Position numbers and translations under genes: made by a program. A stretch of DNA of 47,269 nucleotides from a virus. The notes beneath the pieces are model-generated. The model did not search any database. It saw nothing but the letters and a program-made list of their open reading frames with translations, and was not told where the DNA came from. The stretch covers positions 1 to 47,269 of IMG/VR virus record IMGVR_UViG_3300021338_000064; one strand, 5' to 3'. Shown in pieces: positions 7,480 through 14,867 of this stretch. Each line of letters opens with the position of its first letter. Within the stretch, counting starts at the first letter, position 1.

Positions 7480-8035
7480 GCTGTCCAAGGCCGAGCTCAA
7501 CCGGCTGATCGAGAAGGGCTTCAACGCCCGGGACATCGCCGAGATCTGCGGGTGCTCCCCCGCGACCGTGCGACGCCGTGCCCGGACCTGGGGGCTCACC
7601 GTTCGTCGGCACCACCAACCCGAGAAGCTGCTCCGGATGTACCGGGAGCTCGGCTCGATCGAGGCCGTCGGCAGCAAGCTGGGACTCACTGGCTCTGCGG
7701 TCTCCCGCATCCTCCGGCAACACGTGCCCGGCTACGCCGGGTCGAAGAGTGGCGTCCGCTACACCGACGAGGATCGCGAGAAGGCGCTCCAGATGTACAT
7801 CGACGAAGTCCCCATCGACAGCATCTGCGCGGAGCTGGGCTGCTCGCGGTCGACGGTCACGGTATGGGCAGCCAGGGATGGAGTTGGCCGTGGAGCGGGT
7901 CGTCGTCGCTCCTACGAGCCGCAAGAGGCGGCCGAGCTGTACGAGAAGCTCGGCACGCTGAAGGACGTCGCAGAAGTCCTCGGGGTCTCGATCTCATCGG
8001 TGGGACGAGCGCTGCAGGAGGTCACGCCGTGCTGA
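7472..8035 (+). CDS. Regulator with four tandem helix-turn-helix units
   Basis: A 187-aa protein from ATG 7472 (preceded by GGAGG, eight-base overlap with the previous gene). Four HTH-like repeats can be read in series: about residues 5-40 (ARDIAEICGCSPATVRRRA), 50-85 (IEAVGSKLGLTGSAVSRIL), 100-140 (IDSICAELGCSRSTVTVWA) and 148-183 (LKDVAEVLGVSISSVGRAL). Each has the A/S-x3-G-x5-V spacing of a homeodomain-like or resolvase-type HTH. There is no ligand or catalytic domain. A string of HTHs would contact an extended or repeated DNA site. The target is unknown. Confidence 0.7.
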   Translation: MAELSKAELNRLIEKGFNARDIAEICGCSPATVRRRARTWGLTVRRHHQPEKLLRMYRELGSIEAVGSKLGLTGSAVSRILRQHVPGYAGSKSGVRYTDEDREKALQMYIDEVPIDSICAELGCSRSTVTVWAARDGVGRGAGRRRSYEPQEAAELYEKLGTLKDVAEVLGVSISSVGRALQEVTPC

Positions 8036-8370
8036 CCAACGAACAACTGCGCTCAGAGAAGCGCTCCAAACCGCGGCCTGACCTGTTCCCTCCCGCGGTC
8101 CGCTCCGCCGTTGGCCGTGTTCTGGGCCAAGCGATGGAGAAACACGGTCACCCAGACGACAGCGCTCGAAACCCGGAGCACCCGAACGGCACTCGCGAGG
8201 CTCACATCGCCTCCGTTGAGCGTCACTGGCTGGCCTACCTGAGCGGAGAAGTCGCCGACCCTGACGATGGAGAGCACCCGCTTGTCCACGCAATCGCTCG
8301 GATGGCGTTCCTCGCTGAACGCGACGAAACCTGCCGCCTGCAGAAAGATGAATATGCCGACCCCAAATAG
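8029..8370 (+). CDS. Nucleotide diphosphohydrolase-like protein (DUF5664-type)
   Basis: A 113-aa protein from GTG 8029, overlapping the regulator by seven bases. The segment HIASVERHWLAYLSGEVADPDDGEHPLVHAIARMAFLAE resembles the RH..A.L.GE..DPD.G..HL.HA....FLLE core of phage dATP/dGTP diphosphohydrolase (DUF5664, MazG-like all-alpha) proteins (residues given in consensus form). The N-terminal VGRVLGQAMEKHG fits the family's first helix. If correct it would cleave purine dNTPs to monophosphates or shape nucleotide pools. The resemblance is partial, and some metal-binding acidic residues cannot be confirmed by eye. Confidence 0.5.
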   Translation: MLTNEQLRSEKRSKPRPDLFPPAVRSAVGRVLGQAMEKHGHPDDSARNPEHPNGTREAHIASVERHWLAYLSGEVADPDDGEHPLVHAIARMAFLAERDETCRLQKDEYADPK

Positions 8371-8626
8371 CAGCAAGAAGGCTCACGGCGTCGTCGCGCG
8401 CCTCGTCGAGGAGAAATCCGGGGCAGGGATCCAAGTGAGTCCCGAGGCTCGCGAGTTCGTCGCGTGCGTACTCGAGCACAACGACACCCAGCCCCGAGCG
8501 CTCCGAATCTCCCGGGTCAAGGCCGCCGAGACACTCGAATCTGAGTTCGGCATCGCAATGTCGCCCCAAACCTTGGAGCGCTGGGTCCGGCGCGAGCTTG
8601 AGAGGTCTTCATGGGGTCGAAAGTAG
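8348..8626 (+). CDS. Hypothetical DNA-binding-type phage protein
   Basis: A 92-aa protein; ATG 8348 is inside the end of the preceding gene (23-base overlap). The C-terminal half (SRVKAAETLESEFGIAMSPQ then TLERWVRRELE) reads as a helix-turn-helix with a basic recognition helix. No family was recognised. It overlaps the phosphoesterase gene by 16 bases. Confidence 0.6.
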   Translation: MNMPTPNSSKKAHGVVARLVEEKSGAGIQVSPEAREFVACVLEHNDTQPRALRISRVKAAETLESEFGIAMSPQTLERWVRRELERSSWGRK

Positions 8627-9711
8627 ACGACCTCGTCGGAGGCCTGGCCGCCGAAGCGGCCCTCGACGCAGAGCGCGAGGCGGCTCTGCAGCAGCGCCGC
8701 GAGCTCGCGAAGTCCGAGCACTTGCGGAAGGTTGAGGAGGGACGACGCAAGGACACCGAGGCCAAGCTCGAAGAGGTCCAGCGTGCTCTCGATGTCGCGC
8801 TGGCCACCTCGGCCCCAAGAGCGTCCGCCTACTCGATCGAGAGCCGCGAGCCCAGCTCTTCACACGAAGCGACGGCGGTGCTGCTCTGCTCCGACCTACA
8901 CCCGGAGGAGGTGGTCTTGCCGGCCACGGTGTCCGACCTGAACGAGTTCAACCTCGAGACAGCGCAGCAGCGCATGTCTCGGCTCTTCGTCGGCGCCAAG
9001 TGGATGGTGGACGCCTTGCAGGAACGTGGCGGGCCCGGGTTCGTGATCCGCGACTTCATCCTGGCCATCCTCGGCGATCTGATCACCAACACGATCCACC
9101 CTGAGCTGCTGGAGAGCAACGCGCTGGGCCCCGCCGACGCCACCATCTACGTCACCGAGCTCCTTCGTGGCGGCATCGACTACCTACTGAGGGAGACCGA
9201 CCTCGAGCGCATCTACTGCCCTTGCGTCCACGGCAACCACGACCGGATGACGAAGCGGACCCGGCACGCGACGAAGGCAGCCAACAGCCTCGCCACGATC
9301 GTCTACCACCAACTCGCGCAACTCTACGCCGACGAGCCTCGTGTCGAGTTCGACATCGCCCGCGGCTCGCTTCTCTACACCGAGGTCTACGGGCACACCG
9401 TCCGGTGGACCCATGGGGACGACGTGCGCTACTGGGGCGGCGTCGGTGGGATCACGATTCCGCTGCGCAAAGCCATCGACAGTTGGGACGCGAGCCGGGA
9501 CGCGCACCTGACCTGCCTCGGGCACTTCCATCAGGTCACCGACCACCGCGACTTCGTCGTCAACGGGTCGCTCATCGGGTACTCGGCGTTCGCCCAGGCG
9601 ATCAAGGCCCGGTTCGAGCCGGCGGCGCAGGCGTTCTTCCTGCTGGACCGACGCCGGGGCAAGCGGATGTTCTCGCCGATTCAGGTGCAGGACACCGGGG
9701 GGTGGTCGTAA
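8611..9711 (+). CDS. Calcineurin-like metallophosphoesterase
   Basis: A 366-aa protein from ATG 8611. Residues 1-70 form a charged coiled coil (EREAALQQRRELAKSEHLRK). The catalytic domain follows with the full metallophosphoesterase set: CSDLH (Asp95, His97), LGDLI (Asp156), HGNHDR (Asn209, His210, Asp211), THGDD near residue 269, and GHFHQ near residue 305-309. These are the dinuclear metal ligands of the Mre11/SbcD/lambda-phosphatase superfamily. Substrate is unknown; in phage genomes such enzymes are usually presumed to act on DNA or nucleotides. It closes the early operon; no gene overlaps its stop. Confidence 0.85.
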   Translation: MGSKVDDLVGGLAAEAALDAEREAALQQRRELAKSEHLRKVEEGRRKDTEAKLEEVQRALDVALATSAPRASAYSIESREPSSSHEATAVLLCSDLHPEEVVLPATVSDLNEFNLETAQQRMSRLFVGAKWMVDALQERGGPGFVIRDFILAILGDLITNTIHPELLESNALGPADATIYVTELLRGGIDYLLRETDLERIYCPCVHGNHDRMTKRTRHATKAANSLATIVYHQLAQLYADEPRVEFDIARGSLLYTEVYGHTVRWTHGDDVRYWGGVGGITIPLRKAIDSWDASRDAHLTCLGHFHQVTDHRDFVVNGSLIGYSAFAQAIKARFEPAAQAFFLLDRRRGKRMFSPIQVQDTGGWS

Positions 9712-9928
9712 GCCTCCGGAGAAAAAGGACGTCCGGCCCCGGCTGCTGGGGTTGCTCGCCACGCGTCGCGTGGCGTTCGACTTAGGGCTATCGGACCAGA
9801 AAGCAATCAAGCGCCGCTCCGGTAGTGAGGGCCGCGGCGATGGGGTCGAAGAAGCTCCCGGAGTGTCTGCGCCGCGGTGGGTCACCTCGATGGGCTGAGG
9901 CACGGATTCAAGAGAAAGGCCCTCTTCG
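9712..9928 (+). other. Intergenic region after early operon
   Basis: Holds no gene with a recognisable start. One frame (9701-9898) reads as protein-like, Lys/Arg-rich text for about 60 codons but has no start codon and is out of frame with the phosphoesterase, so it could be a decayed or frameshifted gene end. No convincing terminator was seen. Confidence 0.4.
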
Positions 9929-9933
9929 GTGAC

Positions 9934-9948
9934 GGAGAGCAGCTCTCC
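9934..9948. promoter_or_regulatory. Palindromic operator candidate upstream of the PadR gene
   Basis: GGAGAG-CAG-CTCTCC is a perfect 15-bp interrupted palindrome directly upstream of, and abutting, the proposed -35 element of the PadR-type gene. PadR proteins bind dyad-symmetric operators as dimers and commonly repress their own gene, so autoregulation is the natural reading. Confidence 0.5.
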
Positions 9949-9976
9949 TTGCTTTTGTCGAAATTCGTCCTATTCT
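9949..9976 (+). promoter_or_regulatory. Candidate sigma70-type promoter of the PadR gene
   Basis: The -35 TTGCTT (9949-9954) and -10 TATTCT (9971-9976) are separated by 16 bases. Transcription would begin about at 9983, the GTG start itself, implying a leaderless mRNA. No Shine-Dalgarno sequence is visible before GTG 9983 or ATG 10004. Confidence 0.4.
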
Positions 9977-9982
9977 CACGAA

Positions 9983-10294
9983 GTGGGGCTCAGCCCAAGA
10001 ACAATGCTCCTCCAGGCGCTCACGAACGGCGAGAGCTACGGGGTGGAGTTGGCCGAGCAGGTCGAGACCTTGACGGGGGTTCGTCTTGGGCAGGGGTCTC
10101 TATACCCTGCGCTGCGAAGCCTTGAGCGAGACGGCCTCGTGGAGTCGTATCGAGGAAAGCCACTGAAAGAGCGGGGTGGCAGGCCGCGCAAGTACTACCG
10201 CATCACTGCGAGCGGTATGCGAGCTGCCGACAAAGAGATGGACTCGATGCGGAAGCTCCGCGGACTGCCCGAATGGGAGCTTGCAGGTGCATAG
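9983..10294 (+). CDS. PadR-family transcriptional regulator
   Basis: A 103-aa protein, a typical PadR length. GTG 9983 gives LSPRTMLLQAL, the usual family opening; a longer frame from GTG 9929 would run through the palindromic operator and is less likely. The winged helix shows GESYGVELAEQV, LGQGSLYPALRSLERDGLV and GGRPRKYYRIT, all signature PadR features (the YP-L-LE-GL recognition helix and the R-KYY-T wing). It overlaps the next gene by eight bases, so the two are co-transcribed. Effector and targets are unknown. Confidence 0.88.
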   Translation: MGLSPRTMLLQALTNGESYGVELAEQVETLTGVRLGQGSLYPALRSLERDGLVESYRGKPLKERGGRPRKYYRITASGMRAADKEMDSMRKLRGLPEWELAGA

Positions 10295-10727
10295 CGGCTG
10301 GGACGACCACCATGGCTTCGAAGCCGAAGTCATCGGGCCTCCTAGGGGTCAGATCGTTGCGGATCAACCGATCGTGACAACTGACACTCGTGTCGCGATC
10401 GTCCCGGAGACGAGGATAGCTGAGACGTTCGAAGCTGACGATGCGCCGCCTCTCGAGGTCTCAAGTCTGGCTGATGGGGAGGTGTTTCAGCCGCCTCTCG
10501 AGGTCTCAAGTCTGGCTGATGGGGAGGTGTTTCAGCCTCTTGCTCTCTTCCTGCCACAGGACATGTACGACGAGGAAGTGGGCGACGCGCTTGAGGTCCT
10601 TGACCGACTCGTCGCGAAGGGGGCGCCTGGTTGGCAACTGCGGGCAAAGGTCGTCAGCACGTATTTTTGGTGCTGCATCAACGCGATCCGCTACATCATC
10701 GGGAAGTCTCGCCGCAAGGTGAAGTAG
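10287..10727 (+). CDS. Hypothetical protein with exact 15-residue duplication
   Basis: A 146-aa protein from GTG 10287, preceded by GGGAG and overlapping the PadR stop. No family is recognised. Residues about 54-83 are two identical copies of PPLEVSSLADGEVFQ, encoded by an exact 45-bp tandem repeat. The C-terminal third (LPQDMYDEEVGDALEVLD, then LRAKVVSTYFWCCINAIRYI) is helical, with a hydrophobic segment that could be buried or membrane-associated, and ends in a basic tail. Confidence 0.65.
   Translation: MHSGWDDHHGFEAEVIGPPRGQIVADQPIVTTDTRVAIVPETRIAETFEADDAPPLEVSSLADGEVFQPPLEVSSLADGEVFQPLALFLPQDMYDEEVGDALEVLDRLVAKGAPGWQLRAKVVSTYFWCCINAIRYIIGKSRRKVK
10446..10535 (+). repeat. Exact 45-bp tandem duplication
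   Basis: Unit 1 is 10446-10490 and unit 2 is 10491-10535; all 45 bases are identical. The unit length is a multiple of three, so the reading frame of the surrounding gene is kept. Lack of any mismatch, even at third codon positions, points to a very recent duplication. Confidence 0.95.
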
Positions 10728-10751
10728 CATAGGCAGGCGCCGGCCGCCGAC

Positions 10752-10946
10752 CTACGCGCGCCCGGGCCGGCCAAGTACAATCAGCACGGCCTGCTGCTCG
10801 GGCTCGGGGTGGTGCGGACACTTTTGCACCACCATCCCAGCGGCCATGTCGATCAGCTCAATGGTCAACATGGGGCATCGGGTGATCCATCGGATCGGAG
10901 GGCGGTCGAGGGCGTCCTGGAGGTCCACGTAGGCCGGGTCGGCCAC
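10752..10946 (-). CDS. Possible small protein with CPHH motif
   Basis: A 64-aa frame from GTG 10946 on the minus strand. The text is protein-like (YVDLQDALDRPPIRWITRCP, then LIDMAAGMVV) and contains C-P-H-H, a possible metal site. It sits alone between two plus-strand genes and has only a weak ribosome site, so it could be spurious. Confidence 0.35.
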   Translation of the reverse strand: MADPAYVDLQDALDRPPIRWITRCPMLTIELIDMAAGMVVQKCPHHPEPEQQAVLIVLGRPGRA

Positions 10947-10977
10947 AGCAAGCGATCCGTTGCACCCTATTCGCGGG

Positions 10978-10987
10978 CCCCCCCCCC
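10978..10987 (+). repeat. Ten-base cytosine tract
   Basis: An uninterrupted C10 run lies 56 bases before the fibre gene ATG at 11044 and outside any confident gene. Homopolymers of this length are prone to slippage. Confidence 0.9.
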
Positions 10988-11043
10988 GAAACAGCCCGAT
11001 ATCCGCCTTTTTCCGCACGCCTATGCTGATGAGCGAGCTCGCC

Positions 11044-11442
11044 ATGCCCATCAGCAACACCGAGGCAGACGCCATTCTCAACCGCATGCGGGGCGTCGCT
11101 GCTCCCGCCTTTGACGCCCAAATCGCGCTCTACAACGGCGACCCGCTTGGCGCGGGTGTCGAGCTGAGCGGCAGCGGCTATGTTCGGTACGACCCCGCGG
11201 ACGGAGACTGGACCGCCCCGACAGCAGGGACACCGAACGGTCGCATGATCGAGAACACCGCAGAGTGGCTGTTCGGCGAAGCGACTGCGGACTGGTCCCC
11301 GGCGGACTACTACGCCGTGGTCGACGCGAGCGGCACGGTCCGCTACTCGGAGGCGATCACCGGTGGTGCCGTGACGGTGCTCAGCGGCAACCGGGCTCGC
11401 ATCCCCGCGGGGTCGATCCGGGTTCGCATCGGCAACTCGTAG
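11044..11442 (+). CDS. Phage tail fibre-type protein (short paralogue)
   Basis: A 132-aa protein. ATG 11044 is chosen because MPISNTEADAILNRMRG aligns with the start (MISNVEADAVLNRLRG) of the 514-aa fibre protein at 23182-24726; in-frame ATGs at 11023 and 11029 are possible. Both share YNGDPLGAGVELSG and a layout typical of small phage tail fibre proteins (LALYxGDP...GxELSGxGY...W...). Here the protein ends after that domain, whereas the paralogue continues into an esterase-like domain. Likely part of the virion's adhesion apparatus. Confidence 0.7.
   Translation: MPISNTEADAILNRMRGVAAPAFDAQIALYNGDPLGAGVELSGSGYVRYDPADGDWTAPTAGTPNGRMIENTAEWLFGEATADWSPADYYAVVDASGTVRYSEAITGGAVTVLSGNRARIPAGSIRVRIGNS
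11125..11171. repeat. 47-bp inverted-repeat copy A (with 24602-24648)
   Basis: A near-identical inverted copy lies at 24602-24648, 13.4 kb away, inside the long fibre paralogue. The rest of the two genes is far more diverged at nucleotide level, so this block stands out. Confidence 0.9.
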
Positions 11443-11455
11443 GCGGTAGTCCGCC

Positions 11456-13363
11456 GTGCCCGAGCTCCAGGCATACACCACACAGGGTTCGCCCGCGGGC
11501 ACGACCTCGGACGCGTGGGAAGACGCGCCGACGACCCCCGCCGCTGGGACGTCGGCCGCGCTCCCCGACTCCACCGAGATGATGGTCCTCGCCATCGGCC
11601 AGGCGAGGAACGACGGAGGGTCGCACCAGGGCGAGCTCGAGGCGCGGGTCGGCTCGACACGCATCGGGCTCGTCGCACACCGAAGCACGTTCAACGGCGG
11701 CAACGGGGCAACCGGCGGAGGGCAGCTCTTCGCAGCTCGCAGGATCACCACCGGGGTTGGCGACGCACTGAACTTCCGCCGGCGCTCGAGCTCCGCGGGA
11801 AACGGGACTCTGCTCGGCTCCCTCCGCGCGGTGGCGTGGCCCCTCACCAACATCCCGGCGTCGCTGCGACACCACAGCGAGAGCCCCAACGACGACGCCG
11901 CTGCGTCTCAGCCCCCGGACGTTGCAGAGTGGGCACCAGTGGGCGCCGAAGGGGCCGGCCAGCTCCGCTTCACGCCTACCGCTACTGGGGACTACCTCGT
12001 GCTCGCCAGCTGCGAGTTGTTTCCGCTCGCTGGGATGCCGGCGTTTCGCAGCCTCACGGCGCGGTTGGCATATCGCGAGGTGTCGACGCCGACGTGGACG
12101 TTCGTCGACGCGAACGACTACTACCTCCGAGACCCTGACCCCTCCATCGGCACGAGCCGCGCCTGCCAAGGGTTCGCGGAGCGCGTCACGCTCACCGCCG
12201 GCACCGAGTACGTGATTGCGATCCTCGCCGACGGCGAACAAGCGAACGGCCTCATGGGCGTCGGCAGAATCGGCGTGCACGCCTTCGCCCCAGGGACGTA
12301 TGAGTCCGTCGTAGACGCCGAGGTGGGCGCGACCGCGGTCGGAGGTTCGGCCACGCTTGACGTTGGCGGCGCGGCCGTTACCGCCTCGCCATCCGGAACG
12401 CGGAGCTTCGTCGCGCTGTCGACATTCGCGACCGCGGGCGCCGGCATCGGCTTCTGGACCGACCACTTCCTTCGAAGTGACGAGGGGACGCCCGGTGACA
12501 CGGGCGACGACGACGATGGCGACGCGTATGGCCACGGTGGAGACAACTTCGACGGAGACCAGAACCTTCGTGTGACCGCGATGCGGTTTCTCGGGGGAAT
12601 CTCCGCCGACCACGTCCTCACGCCGCGCATCACCACGCTCGGTGGCAGCGGCAACAACTACGACCGCATCTCAACGGTCGCGTTCTCGCTGTACGCGCCC
12701 GATGCAGGGGGCTTCGTGGACGTGGAGGGGGAGGCTGCTGGCGTGGCCGCCACGTCTGCCATTCTGGCGCTCGACCACCGCCTCGAGGCCGAAGCGTCGG
12801 CGGTCGCGGAAACCTCCGCCACGGTCTCGACAGCGAGCACAACCGTCGAAGTCTCGGGCCACGCATCGGCGGTCGCCGAGACGTTGGCATCAGTAGCCCT
12901 CGACCAGCGCCTCGAGACCGAAGAGTCCGGCGGGGTCGCCGAGTCCCAGACTGTGCTCCGCCTCGACATCGCGATCGGCGGCGAGGCCCCCGCTGTCTCG
13001 GAAACCTCGGCCGGTCTCGCGTTGGACCTCTCCGTCGGGGGAGAAGCTGCTGCTGTAGCCGCAACGTCTGCCACTGTCGTCGAAGCGATCGAGGGCCTGA
13101 TCGACATCGCGGCGGACATGGTGGCCGTCATCGCGACATCGGTGTCGCTGGCCCAAGACGTCGGCGTCACGGGCACGGCCTCGGGAGTCGCCGGCACAGC
13201 CCTCGCTCTGCGCCAAGACGTGGCGGTGGGCGGAGAGCTCAGCGTCGTCGTCGACACCTCCGCAACCCTTCTCGGCTCGAGTACCGTCGACCCCCAGTGG
13301 CTGGAATCCATCCTCTCCGAATCGACCCCCTTCACGACAAAGATCCCCGATGGCACGACCTGA
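11456..13363 (+). CDS. Virion fibre/decoration protein with C-terminal repeats
   Basis: A 635-aa protein from GTG 11456, 13 bases after the short fibre gene. The N-terminal 430 residues look like two beta-sandwich-type domains rich in Thr, Gly and Ser, with an acidic Asp-rich stretch near residue 342-368 (DDDDGD, possible calcium site). From about 423 to 615 there are some eight degenerate repeats of 22-26 residues with the pattern GEAxAVAxTSAxLALD, which suggests a beta-solenoid-like or fibrous shaft. No enzymatic motif is visible. It is probably a tail or capsid surface fibre. Confidence 0.65.
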   Translation: MPELQAYTTQGSPAGTTSDAWEDAPTTPAAGTSAALPDSTEMMVLAIGQARNDGGSHQGELEARVGSTRIGLVAHRSTFNGGNGATGGGQLFAARRITTGVGDALNFRRRSSSAGNGTLLGSLRAVAWPLTNIPASLRHHSESPNDDAAASQPPDVAEWAPVGAEGAGQLRFTPTATGDYLVLASCELFPLAGMPAFRSLTARLAYREVSTPTWTFVDANDYYLRDPDPSIGTSRACQGFAERVTLTAGTEYVIAILADGEQANGLMGVGRIGVHAFAPGTYESVVDAEVGATAVGGSATLDVGGAAVTASPSGTRSFVALSTFATAGAGIGFWTDHFLRSDEGTPGDTGDDDDGDAYGHGGDNFDGDQNLRVTAMRFLGGISADHVLTPRITTLGGSGNNYDRISTVAFSLYAPDAGGFVDVEGEAAGVAATSAILALDHRLEAEASAVAETSATVSTASTTVEVSGHASAVAETLASVALDQRLETEESGGVAESQTVLRLDIAIGGEAPAVSETSAGLALDLSVGGEAAAVAATSATVVEAIEGLIDIAADMVAVIATSVSLAQDVGVTGTASGVAGTALALRQDVAVGGELSVVVDTSATLLGSSTVDPQWLESILSESTPFTTKIPDGTT

Positions 13364-13703
13364 CCACATCCGAGCTGGCGACTTCGCCCCAGTGATCCGC
13401 CGAGAAGCACGGCGAGGCGGTGCTGCTGTGCCGCTCCCTGTCGGGACGGTCGTGCGGCTGCGACTCCGCAGGGACGGGCAGTCCACGGTCACCGAGTACG
13501 TCGGCGAGGTTGAAGACGCGAACGCCGGCTTGGTTCGCTACGCGTGGCGAACCGGAGAACCCCTCTCGGCCGAAGAGGTTGCCGCGCTGACCGAGCCGGC
13601 CACGTTCTGGCTCACCTTCGAAATCGAGGTGCCCACCGTCGGCCACATCTCCATCCCTACCGTCGGCGAGGACGTCCTCGTCGTGCACCCGCGAGGCCCG
13701 TGA
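13350..13703 (+). CDS. BppU-like phage baseplate/tail accessory protein
   Basis: A 117-aa protein from ATG 13350, overlapping the preceding gene by 14 bases. It shows the layout of the N-terminal domain of upper-baseplate proteins: an AGDFAPVI opening, a VGTVVRLRLRRDG strand pair, DANAGLVRYAWRTGE and a final beta strand pair with PTVG...VGEDVLVVHP. These domains usually anchor fibres or receptor-binding proteins to the tail. It is followed directly by the endolysin gene. Confidence 0.6.
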   Translation: MARPDHIRAGDFAPVIRREARRGGAAVPLPVGTVVRLRLRRDGQSTVTEYVGEVEDANAGLVRYAWRTGEPLSAEEVAALTEPATFWLTFEIEVPTVGHISIPTVGEDVLVVHPRGP

Positions 13704-14485
13704 TGCTCGTCATTCCCTCCAACGCCACCCTGCTCGAGTACATCCAGTCGCGCTTCGGTTTGCTCACCAGCAAGCTGGCCGAGCTCGACGCCGAGGACGA
13801 GCGCCTCATCGACGCCGACGGTGACGGAGTTCCAGACGAGTGGGTTGACCTTCGAGGGCAGCCTCGACCCTGGAGCCGCCGGCGGGGCCGCCCGATGGGG
13901 AAGCGCCCCATCACGGACGTGAAGGCCCTCCTGGTGCACCAGGCAGCTTGCGTCATCCCGTCGACTGACGAGCGACTCTTGGCTGTGCCCGCGCACGACT
14001 GGGTCGACCAAGAGGGGCTCGTCGCGCTCCTCCACTACGCGACCGACTACATGGCCCACGCCGGTGCCGCAAACCGGTTTTCGACCGGGCTCGAATGTGG
14101 GTGCCGAGACAGCGGCCTCATCGACGAGGAGAAGAGCTTCTGGCTCTCGAAGAAAGAGAAGCGCCGCGGCTTGACGATGGCAGACCTGATCCAACCGCCG
14201 ACGCAACACCTCATCGACGGGGCCATTCATGTTGCGGAATGGCGCATCGAGAGAATCGGGAGCCTTGGTGGGGAGGTTTCCGAGGTGTGGACACACCGCC
14301 AGTCGTCATCCAGCCGCGTCGGTGATCCCGGCGAGCGCATCTACAAGCTGCTTGTGCAACACCTCGTTGCGAAACACGGGTTTCGCGAGGTCGTCCTTGT
14401 GACCGTCGGCAGCGGCAAGCCGGTGCCAGACAGGTGGAGCGGTGCTGCCAATGGCGAACGGTATTCGTGGCGGGTTGCGCGATAA
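13703..14485 (+). CDS. N-acetylmuramoyl-L-alanine amidase-like endolysin
   Basis: A 260-aa protein from ATG 13703 (GTG 13700 also possible). Features match phage amidase_2/PGRP-type lysins: WVDLRG near residue 47, KALLVHQAAC with His79 (the first zinc ligand position), HYATDYMAH in the middle, and THRQSSSSRVGDPGERI near residue 196-212, the conserved C-terminal block with the second histidine. The predicted role is cleavage of the MurNAc-Ala bond of peptidoglycan at lysis. There is no signal peptide, so export would need a holin; candidates lie at the far right of the phage. Confidence 0.7.
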   Translation: MLVIPSNATLLEYIQSRFGLLTSKLAELDAEDERLIDADGDGVPDEWVDLRGQPRPWSRRRGRPMGKRPITDVKALLVHQAACVIPSTDERLLAVPAHDWVDQEGLVALLHYATDYMAHAGAANRFSTGLECGCRDSGLIDEEKSFWLSKKEKRRGLTMADLIQPPTQHLIDGAIHVAEWRIERIGSLGGEVSEVWTHRQSSSSRVGDPGERIYKLLVQHLVAKHGFREVVLVTVGSGKPVPDRWSGAANGERYSWRVAR

Positions 14486-14562
14486 CCGCGATATGTGTCA
14501 CCTCACGGAGAGGTTGCAAAGACGGAGATCTCTTCATAAGTTCTAGTTAGATTCAACGAAAG

Positions 14563-14586
14563 AGCGCGCCCAATGAAGGGCGCGCT
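14563..14586. terminator. Hairpin downstream of endolysin
   Basis: AGCGCGCCC pairs perfectly with GGGCGCGCT around the 6-nt loop AATGAA. It is 77 bases beyond the endolysin stop. The T-run is poor on either side, so it may be a Rho-assisted or two-way terminator between convergent operons. Confidence 0.5.
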
Positions 14587-14654
14587 TGGGTTGCTGGTCT
14601 GTGCCAGCTGGCGACAGGTCTCCACACCTCTAGCGTCGCCACGGTATCTGGCTC

Positions 14655-14684
14655 GACCTCCAATCCCAACTGGGATTGGAGGTC
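14655..14684. terminator. Near-perfect 30-bp palindrome between convergent operons
   Basis: Two 14-base arms (14655-14668 and 14671-14684), fully complementary, are separated by only two bases. In RNA this forms a strong hairpin from either strand, consistent with a bidirectional terminator. Its symmetry also fits a protein-binding site. Confidence 0.5.
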
Positions 14685-14867
14685 AGCCTCCTAACAGTGC
14701 GGCAAGAATCTCCCGGAGGATCATCAACGAGAGCGTCCACGCTCCACGTGCGAGTAGTCGCCGGAGAAAGGCCGGACGCTGCGCCTTCTCCTTCTTCATA
14801 GGGCTACCCATGGATGTAGTTCGCGAAGTCGGTCCTCAACTTCGCTGGATGTCTGCGGATCCCGGGA

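Larger units (their letters stand above)
14486..14867. other. Intergenic region between convergent operons
   Basis: About 380 bases separate the endolysin (plus) from the coiled-coil gene (minus). It contains the hairpin at 14563-14586 and the palindrome at 14655-14684; no gene was recognised. Confidence 0.6.

Noticed and set aside
9701-9898. Protein-like frame after the phosphoesterase
   Set aside because: No start codon and out of frame with the upstream gene; possible decayed or sequencing-shifted end but unsupported.
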